NCBI GenBank assembly: GCA_010645155.1
Contig: CM021312.1
Location: 10,886,190-10,950,189 of the forward strand
Source: Tigriopus japonicus
Lineage: Eukaryota; Arthropoda; Copepoda; Harpacticoida; Harpacticidae
Length of the DNA: 64,000 nt
Reading direction: 5' to 3'
Every line of letters starts with the position of its first letter. Position 1 is the stretch's first letter. Under the pieces are notes generated by a model that saw only the letters and a program-made list of their open reading frames with translations, ran no database searches and was not told the origin of the DNA. Shown here piece by piece: positions 22,131 through 32,068 of this stretch. The position numbers and the translations under genes are program-made.

Positions 22131-22628
22131 TCAAGAGGTGAGTTTGGCCACGGCCGGATTCGGAATCGGTCGACCGGATTCGGCCGTCATGGTGTGGGCC
22201 GGATCCGAGGCCAAGTGCATGGACTGAGAATGGTCATGGAGGGGCTGAATGATCGAGGTCTTGCGGGCTGGCACCAATTCCGGGGTGGGGATCGTGTCCC
22301 CCGTTGAAGGCTGGGCTAAAACGGGCATGACCAATCGGCCGGCCGGCCCAGCTCCGCCCAAACCACCTCGGTTCTTTTGTTTGGCCATTTGATAGTCGCC
22401 GGAGTCAAAGTACTTTTGACCCTTGGCCAGACGTTTCTGGAGGAAAGCCGAGTGGCCACCGCCCCCTGCCCCTGAGGCCACGCCTCCGGGTGGACCGGGT
22501 CGGTTGACGGCCGGATATTTCTGGCGGAGTTTCTCCTCTTGTTGGCGCTCAATACTGGCCTTGTCCTCTTTGGACATGGGCACCTCGGATGGCGGAGGCA
22601 TCTCGGATTGGTCGGATGAGGCGGACAT
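22131..22628 (-). CDS. ENSA: alpha-endosulfine / ARPP19 family PP2A-B55 inhibitor
   Basis: 165 aa in one coding exon. When phosphorylated by Greatwall kinase, this small disordered protein blocks PP2A-B55 and permits mitotic entry. The defining KYFDSGDY motif is at residues 73-79, with Ser76 as the Greatwall site. It is preceded by the conserved FLQKRLAKGQ and followed by GDTIPTPE and RKTS (122-125), the equivalent of the vertebrate PKA site. It is longer than the human protein (121 aa), with a Gly/Pro-rich insert (44-60) and a longer C-terminal tail. I chose the Met at 22628, which gives MSASSDQSE. The frame is open further upstream, but the sequence ten bases before this ATG reads CTGTAG, a good acceptor, so a 5' UTR intron or trans-splice site is likely. 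Confidence 0.93.
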   Translation of the reverse strand: MSASSDQSEMPPPSEVPMSKEDKASIERQQEEKLRQKYPAVNRPGPPGGVASGAGGGGHSAFLQKRLAKGQKYFDSGDYQMAKQKNRGGLGGAGPAGRLVMPVLAQPSTGDTIPTPELVPARKTSIIQPLHDHSQSMHLASDPAHTMTAESGRPIPNPAVAKLTS

Positions 22629-22639
22629 TTTGATCAACC

Positions 22640-24333
22640 TACAGTGGACAGAGATGAGGTTGAAATTAAGGCTTATGGGAATTGCAAGATCAAAATCTAG
22701 ATCCAAAGTCGTTTCATTGCCGTTTGACATTGGATCCTTGTATTGATTGACGAGCTAACTGAGCTCGAAACATCAATAGTGGATTTGAGAATGAACTGTA
22801 ACATAGGACTTACTAATTCTCCGCAACTGTTTTCCATTTTGTGAATGCGACTGTCCTTTTTTTTTTTTTTAATTAATTCGCTTACAGAATTTACCAAGTT
22901 TTGTAACATTTCATTTGTTCAATACCAAAACGTGAGGAGCAGAAAATTAATTTCTTTTCAGTTTTGGCACATGACCGATCATTCTCATCTAAAAGCTAAA
23001 TTATTCAACCTAATTTGTTCAAGTTTCTAAAGGTTGCTCTTCAACACTAATGCGAAAAATTTACCATTTTCCTCACTGTATTAATAAGACGAAAAATATG
23101 CAAAACTTTTGTCAGAATGTTATTTGAAATATTAAATCATTTCGTCATGTTTGATTAACAACGCTTCTTTTAAACTTAATGAAAAAATATTCCCTTAACA
23201 ACCATTTTCCAGCGTTACTTCTTTAGAATCAAGACAACCTCAGGAAATAGTTTCAAAGTCAAGAAAGATTTTGAAATAAAGGAATCACTGTGCCCAAATC
23301 AAGATTACAAAATGAGGTTATTTTTCCCCCTTCTCAAGGTCGAATTTCAAAAGAATACACCATCAAATCGATCAAGACCAACGTTTCTACAAACAGTCCC
23401 TCTTTCACCCCTACAAGAAGGGTCTCTTATTCATTTATTGACGCTTGGTTCAGTTCAAGGTCGTCGATTTTCGATCGATGGATTTCGAGAGCAAAAAACG
23501 ACGTCTTTCACGTTGTCTTTGCGTCTCTTTTTATGTTTCTCACCTAGATTTGTCTTGATCAAAATCGGCTCAGAAGCGGTCCCAAATCCACGGAGAGAAA
23601 GGGGCGTGGCTCCTGGGGGGTAGGATGGGAACTAGGGGGATGGAATTTGGGGGTCTAAGCTTTGGATTGGCCTGGGATTGAGGATGAGAATTGGTGGGAA
23701 TCGTTCACCTTGGCAGACTTCGAAAGAGTTCGAGTGGCCTGAAGGTTCAGCTTGGCTATTCCGTTTTTTCAATTAGGTCAAACATTAAAGTTATCAGATT
23801 TTGTCACCCTGACAAAGATAAATAAACTTTATTATGGATTTTAAGCGCTTTAAAGTCAAAGAAATGACTTTTTGGATTGAAATATAGAAGTTTAAAGGTT
23901 TTGGTAAAGTCTGTCTTATTTTAAAAGCTGACGTAAAACTAGCTCAAATGGCAGGCCTGATCAGCTGATGGCTGCACGAGTAGCACGAGAGATCAGCTCA
24001 CTAAGAATGGGATAGAGAAGAAAAATCCAGATGCCTTCAACGGTCCTTTCATGCCCATAGAGCTATATTTCAGAGACAGTGGAGGAAAATCAATATTCAG
24101 TATTCAATCCGTATGCATAGAAGATATCTGCAATGACTCATAATGATGAATAAAACACAAATAAGATATCCGAGATGACTACAAAAACAAATAAGAGGAT
24201 CAGTTTTTGAGGATTTTACCCTTTTTTACCTCTGTTACCAGGAATGGGATTCTTTGCAGTGTTTCATCATGCAATTTATGCAATACAGCTTACAGTATGT
24301 TAGCATCAAAAGGATGCTAACCTACTGGATACT
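22640..24333. other. intergenic / ENSA 5' region
   Basis: Probably contains the ENSA promoter and a non-coding first exon, which I cannot place. Open frames around 23290-23620 are unsupported. Confidence 0.4.
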
Positions 24334-24428
24334 AAGGATAGTATGAAAGAGTGATTTACAAAAACCAAAAGCTTATGAACGGGCTTAAATATAAAAAATA
24401 CCATCAATCACAAGACATATTTTTCTTT
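24334..24428 (+). repeat. 95-bp direct repeat, left copy
   Basis: Begins AAGGATAGTATGAAAGAG and recurs at 24714-24808, exactly 380 bases later, with one visible difference (gggctt versus gagctt). The two copies bracket the 30-bp tandem array. Confidence 0.9.
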
Positions 24429-24450
24429 ATTTAACTCTTTTAAAACAAAA

Positions 24451-24645
24451 CATCAAAAATGTAATTAATTACAATTACTTCATCAAAAATGTAATTAATT
24501 ACAATTACTTCATCAAAAATGTAATTAATTACAATTACTTCATCAAAAATGTAATTAATTACAAATATTTCATCAAAAATGTAATTTATTACAAATATTT
24601 CATCAAAAATGTAATTTATTACAATTACTTCTTCAAAAAATGTAA
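24451..24645 (+). repeat. 30-bp tandem array, six units
   Basis: Six head-to-tail 30-bp units (24451-24630), each CATCAAAAATGTAATTAATT plus ACAATTACTT or a near variant, then a partial seventh. The core GTAATTAATTAC is itself palindromic. Similar GTAATTG/CAATTAC words occur at 16798-16835 and 25700-25815. Confidence 0.93.
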
Positions 24646-24713
24646 CGATGAAAAATAATGAGATCTGCCATTTTTAAGGAGCAAAGCACCAACTGGCAAC
24701 TTATGATGCCTGA

Positions 24714-24808
24714 AAGGATAGTATGAAAGAGTGATTTACAAAAACCAAAAGCTTATGAACGAGCTTAAATATAAAAAATACCATCAATCACAAGACATAT
24801 TTTTCTTT
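24714..24808 (+). repeat. 95-bp direct repeat, right copy
   Basis: Near-identical to 24334-24428. A segmental duplication flanking the 30-bp array. Confidence 0.9.
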
Positions 24809-25689
24809 TTCAGAAAACACGAACTTTGTACATAGATATCAAGTTTAAAGATGTTTTAAAATTTTATTTTTGCACCTTATTTGTCTGCCCATGGTTGTAA
24901 AAAGCCCTAAATCTTTACACAAAAATCATGGTCAAAAGCTCTTGTACTTTTTAAGTATTTAACCATCAAAGCTTGGGTGTGTATTGTTACAAAAAGCCAT
25001 CTGTTCATGGCATCACATTTACCGCAAATTGGTGATAAAATAATTGTTTTGCTTGTAAAAACTGATAAATTGGTTTTATAGTGAATTTGAGGAAGTCAGA
25101 TTTTAGCTCATATGTTTTGAGGGCAAAGCTAGGTTGTTGACTTTCTAGTTTACTTCGGAGTGTGCCTGCCTGGTTTTCTTGATAGATTTGTTGATTTTCG
25201 AATTTGACGGACGGTTTTAGTCTTGAAATTCCTGAACATCTATGATAGTTTGCTCGCCCGCTTTCAGAGCCATTGCCTCTTGATTTCAGCTACCCTACAT
25301 TTCTCCCTTTTTCATTTTCTCGTACTCTTTTCAACTCTGCGCCCAACAACAGGTCATTGACCGCAAATTGGTGATAAAATAATTGTTTTTTTCCTAGAAT
25401 TGTACGCCCAGCATACAGTTTTTGACAGCAAATTTGAAGAAACACTGATTCAAAGTTCGCTTGGAGTTCGTTTGATCGGCATTGAAGTAAGCTTCAACGA
25501 CGCCGGAGAACTTCCCTCTTCCCATGCTTCCAGTCATGCTTCTCCTCAATCAAACCTCATGTTAAGGCCAAATAGCATGATGGCTTACTTGAAGTTGACT
25601 TGAAGTCAATGCTTCTAGTACACCTTGGCACATGCTTAACATATGAGCTTTTGAAAAGTAGTTGGTATTTTGTAATTGAAAAATCGTCA

Positions 25690-25829
25690 ATGACATGGCC
25701 AAAAATGTAATTACTTACAATTACAATTACTTGGCCCAAAAATGTGTTTAATTGCAATTGCAATTACATGTAATTGTAATTGAAATTACGTGATTGTAAT
25801 TACAATTACAATTACTCCCCATCCCTGAC
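25690..25829 (-). mobile_element. transposon end with GTAATTG subterminal repeats
   Basis: Read on the minus strand it starts TGTCAGGGATGGGGAGTAAT and runs into a cluster of GTAATTGTAATTAC-type repeats. The CAGGGATGG start plus dense subterminal repeats resembles hAT termini. Only one end is recognised. Confidence 0.45.
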
Positions 25830-26614
25830 AATTAGTAAATCATCTAAAAAACTAATTAAGCGATATGGTAATTAAAACTGCATAGTAATTGCCAACGCCC
25901 TAAATTGCCAAAAGTCCCACTGGCAAATAATCCTCAGTTCTGCCGAAGCAAGTTATATTCATCAATCAATGACAATATGACTTAATAAGTAAATGAATGA
26001 TTGTGAAACCCACGAGAATGTGGCAAAAATAGGCGGCACAGATGCCTCTCGGGACTAAAACTGTTCGATGTGATTGCAAAAGGAGTGCTTAATTTCTAGT
26101 ACCTAATTAACATTAAAACAATCTGAAATCTTGACTGCAAAAATGCAAAAAAATCTTTTTGCATCAAGTTTCCATCCCTAATGATACAAGACTTCTTGTC
26201 CATAACACCCTTGCACTAAGCCTTCAAGGCCATATTTTGACCAGCTGAAAAACCCAAATCCCAAACAGCCCCTATATTCTATCTTGACCTGATCTAGGCC
26301 TGCTCAAATACCAACAGGCCCACCTAAGAGTTGTTATCCAAGCAACTTCGTCACCCTTTTTCAGGGGCCTGGCTGTCACTCTCTTCCTCTCTCCCTCTCC
26401 CTCTCTTTCTCATCTCGTCCTTATGTTTTGCATCGCCAATCTTCTCCTTCACCGTTTTCCATGAACCAACTGTGTGACTGCATTCAACCTAGAGCATGAT
26501 TGGGCCTTGTGTCTATGCCTATCCCAACATCTGCGGTTAGCGGTCATTCACGGGCTGTGTAAGCCATCATGAACCATAAATAGTCCTCTCAAAAGTGCCC
26601 CACAACCTCTCAAA
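25830..26614. other. 5' region of the OCRL/INPP5B gene
   Basis: No gene of its own. A pyrimidine-rich CTCTCT tract at about 26375-26415 lies 200 bases before the start codon and may be part of the promoter. Confidence 0.4.
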
Positions 26615-29600
26615 ATGACCACGGCCGATCAAATGCGGATCGTGGAGGCCAAACTGACCCGGATCTTGGATTGTGGGCCCGAATTGGGCCTCAAAGGTTT
26701 GGTCTTGGCTGAAGGAGGCTTGATTCAAGGCTGGGTTCAATCTCGACGCTTGATAGTGGTGGTGGGCGTGAACTCGGGTCAATACGCCTTGATCATTTTC
26801 ACGTCGCAGGCGTTTCCCGTGAGTCGTGTCGAGGATTTGGCCATTGACGATGTCATTCCCGTGGACAAAGAGCTCAAGTAGGATTTTCATCATGTTTGGT
26901 TCCTGAAAGAATGAGTGGTTTAGAATGATTAAAAAAATTATAAGTTTTTTTCTAAGTGTGTGTGATCAGTATGTATTTCAGAGTTCGCGAACACAAGTAT
27001 GCACAACCCGGCCAACTTGGGCAGGTTGATGGTTGTGAGTGTTGATAAAAAAAATACTGACGTAAATTAAGATCTAATTGAAAGCTTCTTTCTCTTAACG
27101 GACAATATCTTTTATTCACCTTGGACTGTATTTTATTTCAAGCAATATATTTAAAGCTCCTGCGAAGTTATCGCTAACTTCGTGCTGAATTGCATTTTAT
27201 TTACCTGAATCTTAGAAATCGATGATGACTTATTTTATTGTACATTCATGGGAATACTTTTTAGTAGTATGAAAGTTCCTACCTTGTTAAAAAAGGGATA
27301 AGATTCATCTTCTCACTCGAAACAAATCATGTCGGATTACAGATGCGAGATTGAGAGTGGCGATGCGGTTCTCGTCAACATCAAATCCGGCGCGTCCACC
27401 AAAATCATGCTCGAAATGTTGCCCGGTTACCATACGCAAAATTTTGTGGCCGAAATTTATCGCTTGACCGATCTCATGCGACAGGATCGGAAAGGTGCCT
27501 CATCGTCTTCGGGGACGTGGTTGACCAAACTACGGGCTGCTCAAGCTGCCGGTGAGTCTATTTATGCCATGTTTCTTAGTTTTCTTACCTTCAACCTTCA
27601 TTCAAGCTGATGATGTGGCTGTCATGATGCACGTGCTTTCCAAATATCACAGCTGCTATCTGGTGTCACTTGTATGGCTTGGTTTATCTCTTGTGCAAAC
27701 TCAAACGATGCCTAGGGAGCGCAATAAACATGTTTCCTAACTTCCGAATCTTCTCTCATTTGGCAGATGAAGACCTGTCTCGCAACTTGGCTCAATGGAT
27801 GACATTGGGGGAGGAGCATAGGGCTGCCCCGCCCAATAATGGCTCACCGTCGACCAAGCCTCGTTCCAGTTCCGCCTTAGTTGACCTCGATGGCGATGGA
27901 GACGATCATAGCCATGAAACGTCCCTCAATCGACAAGAAATCGCATTGGGTGGTGCCACTCCAATTGCAGCACGGGAATCCGTGGTCAAGTACCAAATGG
28001 CCTTGAAAGAGGAACAATTCACCCACAAGCAGACCTTCACCGTGTTTTGCGGCACTTGGAACGTCAATGGTCAATCGCCGGATTCGCAAGTTCAAGCGTG
28101 GTTGGCGGTGGATGAAGACCCACCGGATATCTATGCTATCGGTTTCCAAGAGCTCGATTTAAGTAAAGAGGCTTTCGTGTTTAATGAATCAATCAAAGAG
28201 GATGAGTGGCAGGCCATTGTGTTTGCCTCACTCCATCCCCAAGCCAAATATAAACGGGTCAAATTAGTGCGACTGGTCGGCATGATGCTCATCGTGTTCG
28301 CCAAGCACACCCATATGGAGCACATTTATGATGTCAGTTCCGAGACAGTGGGAACCGGTATCATGGGCAAGTTAGGTAACAAAGGAGGCGTAGCGATTCG
28401 ATTCTCGTTTCATAACACCAGTATTTGCTTTGTGAACTCGCATTTGGCCGCCCATGTCTCCGAATTTGAGCGTCGGAATCAGGACTACCACGACATTTGT
28501 GCACGGATGGTATTCCAGAACTTCGTTCCCGCCAAAACCATTAAAGACCACGACCAGATCTTTTGGTTGGGAGATCTCAATTACCGAATTACGGATCTAG
28601 ACGCCTCCACCGTGAAGGAGCTCCTCCAAGAGAACAATATTCCAGACCTTTTGCTCAGTGATCAGTTTCTCCAACAAAGGAAGCAACGGCGGGTTTTCAC
28701 AGGTTTCAAAGAGGGCGACATAACCTTCATCCCGACGTACAAATTCGATCCGGGAACCAACACGTGGGACACCAGCGAAAAGGCCCGAGCTCCAGCTTGG
28801 ACAGACCGTATATTGTGGCGAGGCGATTACATCGACCAGATCGCCTATCGAAGTCACATGGAGCTCAAGGTCAGCGACCACAAGCCCGTGTCCGCCGTTT
28901 TCAAGGCAGGTGTCAAAGTGATCAATCCGGTCAAATACCGCAAGATCTACGAAGACGTCATGAAGAAGCTGGACCGGCTCGAAAACGAGTTCCTGCCCCA
29001 GGTCACCGTCGAGACGACTGAGATCATTTTCGACGGAAAAGTCCATTTCCTAGAGACCTACACCAAAACCTTGACAGTGGCCAACACGGGCCAAGTGCCG
29101 GTTCAGTACGAGTTCATCAAGAAGTTGAACGATACCAGTATTTGTAAGCCCTGGCTGACGGTGGAGCCCAGTATGGGCTTCATTATGCCAGGGGAGAAGA
29201 GCGACATTGCTTTGGAGCTTCACGTCGACAAAACGACGGCTGGCTCGTTAAACGCGGGGAGTGATCAAATGTACGACATCTTGGTTCTTCATCTGGTAGG
29301 TGGGAAGGACATCTTCATCACCGTCAGTGGCGAGTATCAAAAGAGTTGTTTCGGTGCTTCGATCAATGCCCTCTGTCAGATGACTGTGCCCATTTCCGAG
29401 CTCTCTGTGGGCGCACTCATGGACCTCGAGAAACCCCCTTCCACAGGACCCACCCCTTCCAATGGAGGCGAAGAGCCCTACCCGGTGCCCAAAGAGCTTT
29501 GGTTCCTTTGCGACCTAATCACTTCCTTAGGATTGGATCAGGAGCAACTATTTCTACAACCCGGCCTTCGCAAAGAGATCCTGGAGATTCGAGATTGGCT

Positions 29601-30015
29601 TGATACGGGCTTGCCCGTGGACAAACCGAATGTGTCCATTCATTCGGCGGCCGAAACCTTGCTCCTATTCCTGGAATCCTTACGCGAGCCCATCTTGCCG
29701 TTCAGTTTGTTCGGTCGGTGCTTGGAAGTCTCGTCGAATTACTTGCACTGCAAGCAGATCATCTCTCAATTGCCTCAAAATCATAAGAATGTTTTCAATT
29801 ATATGACAGCCTTTCTTCGAGAGGTCATCCGCCATTCGGCGCAAAATGGTATTGATCCCAAGATTATGGCCACTTTGTTCGCAGGAATATTCCTGAGGGA
29901 CCCACCTGGTACAAACTATGGACCGGGTTTGCGCGGCAAAACAAATCAACAACTGGTTGACCACCGGAAGGCGCGATTTGTGCACCATTTCATGATTAAC
30001 GAGCCAGATGATTAG
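26615..30015 (+). CDS. INPP5B: OCRL/INPP5B-type inositol polyphosphate 5-phosphatase
   Basis: Three exons: 26615-26877, 27343-27551 and 27767-30015, all GT-AG, phases 2 and 1. They give 906 aa. The protein removes the 5-phosphate of PI(4,5)P2 and PI(3,4,5)P3 on endosomes, Golgi and cilia. The N-terminal PH-like domain is residues 1-150. A clathrin-box-like LVDLD is at about 195-199. The catalytic domain runs about 245-545, with GTWNVNGQ (253-260), GFQELDLS, NKGGVAIR, WLGDLNYRI (Asp427), APAWTDRILW and SDHKPV (Asp528, His529). An ASH domain follows, then a RhoGAP-like domain (about 730-900). The C terminus lacks a CAAX box. Arthropods usually have one gene equal to both OCRL and INPP5B. The AAA-TGC junction of exons 1 and 2 gives DKELKCEIESGD, matching the family. 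Confidence 0.96.
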
Positions 30016-31053
30016 TGACAAAAAAGACCAACAACACCCGTTTCCTTCAAGTGTACTGGATAGTACAATGGATTCTCAATCAAACCGTTTACTTATTCGT
30101 CGAACCGATTTATCTTTGTTCAAGCTCCTCTCCCCCTAATTCCTGGAGATAATTTTATCTGTTATTGTAAGTCTTGTGTTAACCGTTCATATTCCTGGAG
30201 CTTGATAATTTATTTGACAAATAACAGTTTATGCATTAATTTGTAGCAATGACCCTCTTTTTCGCGACAAGAGTAGAATTCAAACATTTTAGTGCTTCGG
30301 TGTCCCTAAAAAAAGGAGCAAATAACTTGTCCTTTCCTTTTCCAACATGAAGATACACAAATGGAATTGCACTTATGATTCTTTTCTAGATAATCCGCAA
30401 AAGTAAGCTTAAAAAGAAAATGCTTCTTCAAAATTACACGTTGATTACCTCGATGATGCAATGCCTTTTTTGATTTGGTTAGGCAAAGGTTCCTCGTGAA
30501 AGTTACAAAAGACCATATGATATCCGAGACGAACTTTTGCTTTTCCATTGGTTTTTTAACTTCTGGCATTTAATATTCTACCTTTTTTTAAACCTTAGCC
30601 CTTACAACAGTCCTCATTTCATTTCCTTTCCTAAGGAAGCTTTGTGGATTTGCTAACGCGAAAAAAGCATTGATTAAACATTCGGACATTTTTTAACTCC
30701 GGAAGTGAAATACTTACAAATTGGCAAAATAAAAAATATATAAATAGAAATGTTGGTATTTAACACGTTGCAAACTTTTTATAGTCAGTGTTCTCTTAAT
30801 GAGGCAAATGAGTCAGTTTTTGTTGTTAAAAATGTATGCAGCTAGTTCTTTAACTAAATGGTAGATCATTCGACATTGTTTAAGTTTTGTTGTACCACGA
30901 ACTGAAATTCTGAAAAGATGCCTTCATCCACTTGCAGGGCAGCTCCTTTGAATTTTGTCCACAAATCTGTGATTTTGTCACCCTCTTTTAAATAGGATAC
31001 ATCTTAGCTAAGTATTGGTATTAAATACTTTCTTTTTTTCGTACCAAAATCAG
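30016..31053. other. OCRL/INPP5B 3' region, no other gene seen
   Basis: AT-rich. It holds the 3' UTR and possibly the intron upstream of the isolated exon at 31054. No further structure is seen. Confidence 0.4.
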
Positions 31054-31152
31054 TTTGACAGGAATTCACAGGAATTGGCTTCCCTGAAGGGCAGACTGGC
31101 CGTCAACCTGACTGCCAAAATCGACAGAAGACTGAATCAAGATAAAGCCTAG
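31054..31152 (+). other. isolated terminal-exon-like segment
   Basis: A good pyrimidine tract and CAG (31051-31053) precede 32 open codons ending in TAG: FDRNSQELASLKG, then RLAVNLTAKIDRRLNQDKA. The peptide is charged and could be helical. It looks like a real last exon, yet I cannot find its upstream exons between OCRL/INPP5B and GOLGA7. It could also be a gene fragment. Family not recognised. Confidence 0.35.
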
Positions 31153-31528
31153 TAAACATTCAACTTGCTCCTACACTTGCTGCAATTTTTCTGTCTAAAT
31201 TCAATTATTTAAAAGGCTTCAGACCTTCAGAAACATCATATGATCTTGCATCCTTCAAATTGCTCGGTTTCTACTTCTGAATCACGCTGCATCCGCCCAA
31301 AGGCCGATCCGTTTGCTGCTCAACAGCCACTCACTTTGGATTCAGACCAGCCTTGCTTATCTTGCTTTCTATCCCATCCTCTTGGTTTAGCCTTGAAGGC
31401 TGACTCCCTTCCCTTTTACAGTGAAAGTGGAAACAAAGTCTGCAAAACTCCAGATTTTCACATTTCTTGACCATTTAGCCCGCACATAATAGCCCAAAAA
31501 TTGCAGAGTAGCCCACCTGTCCCTGGAT

Positions 31529-32023
31529 ATGTCGGCCCCCGGGGGTGGAATGGGCTCTAGGGGCGTGGTCACGGCCCAACCGGGTGCTTCGGCCAATCCC
31601 ACCGTGATTAATTTCAATAATTGCAAGAAAATCTTCATTCAACGAGATTATTCCGAAGGTTGCGGGGTGCGATTTTTGAGCCGATTTCCACCCGAACTTG
31701 AAGGCCGCATTGATCGACAACAATTCGAGTTTACCGTCAACATGATGAATAACATGTATGCTGAGGCTGAGAAGGCTAATTGTTCGACCTTTTGCGAAGG
31801 CTGCATGGCGTGTGTCACGGCCTATGTGATCTATTTCTGCTCGGAAACTCATTACGAAAAATGTCTCCGGAAAGTGGCTCGATTTGTGGTCGAGCAAAAC
31901 GAAGATGTCTGGACCAAGCGCGGTTTACTCATCACGGATCCCATTGAACGCGGACTTCGCGTGATCGAAATTAGTCTTTTAACCGAACCCGCCACTTCTC
32001 CCGTGGGTAACAATCAAGCTTAG
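31529..32023 (+). CDS. GOLGA7: Golgin A7 / GCP16 (ERF4 family), DHHC palmitoyltransferase partner
   Basis: 164 aa, single exon (human 137). GOLGA7 binds DHHC9-type palmitoyltransferases at the Golgi and is needed for palmitoylation of Ras proteins. Family blocks are all present: KIFIQRDYSEG, FPPELEGRIDRQQFE, NNMYAEAEK, CEGCMACVTAY (containing the cysteines that are palmitoylated in the human protein), ETHYEKCL and the near-invariant LLITDPIERGLRVIEI. It has a longer Gly/Ala-rich N terminus than the human protein. The ATG at 31529 is the first in frame. The next gene begins 45 bp after the stop, with no AATAAA between. Confidence 0.95.
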   Translation: MSAPGGGMGSRGVVTAQPGASANPTVINFNNCKKIFIQRDYSEGCGVRFLSRFPPELEGRIDRQQFEFTVNMMNNMYAEAEKANCSTFCEGCMACVTAYVIYFCSETHYEKCLRKVARFVVEQNEDVWTKRGLLITDPIERGLRVIEISLLTEPATSPVGNNQA

Positions 32024-32048
32024 TCAAATCCAGTGTTCTAGGAGCCTC

Positions 32049-32064
32049 GTTTCTTTCAATTCAG
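32049..32064 (+). promoter_or_regulatory. acceptor-like tract between GOLGA7 and DNTTIP1
   Basis: The short space between the two genes contains GTTTCTTTCAATTCAG, a pyrimidine tract ending in AG four bases before the DNTTIP1 ATG. It has the form of a 3' splice acceptor with no cis donor in the spacer, as expected for spliced-leader trans-splicing of a downstream cistron. Confidence 0.45.
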
Positions 32065-32068
32065 TGCC

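Noticed and set aside
26981..27024. Possible extra exon in the OCRL/INPP5B gene (VREHKYAQPGQLG)
   Set aside because: It has an acceptor but breaks the phase to the next exon with any good donor. Joining 26877 directly to 27343 gives the conserved family sequence.
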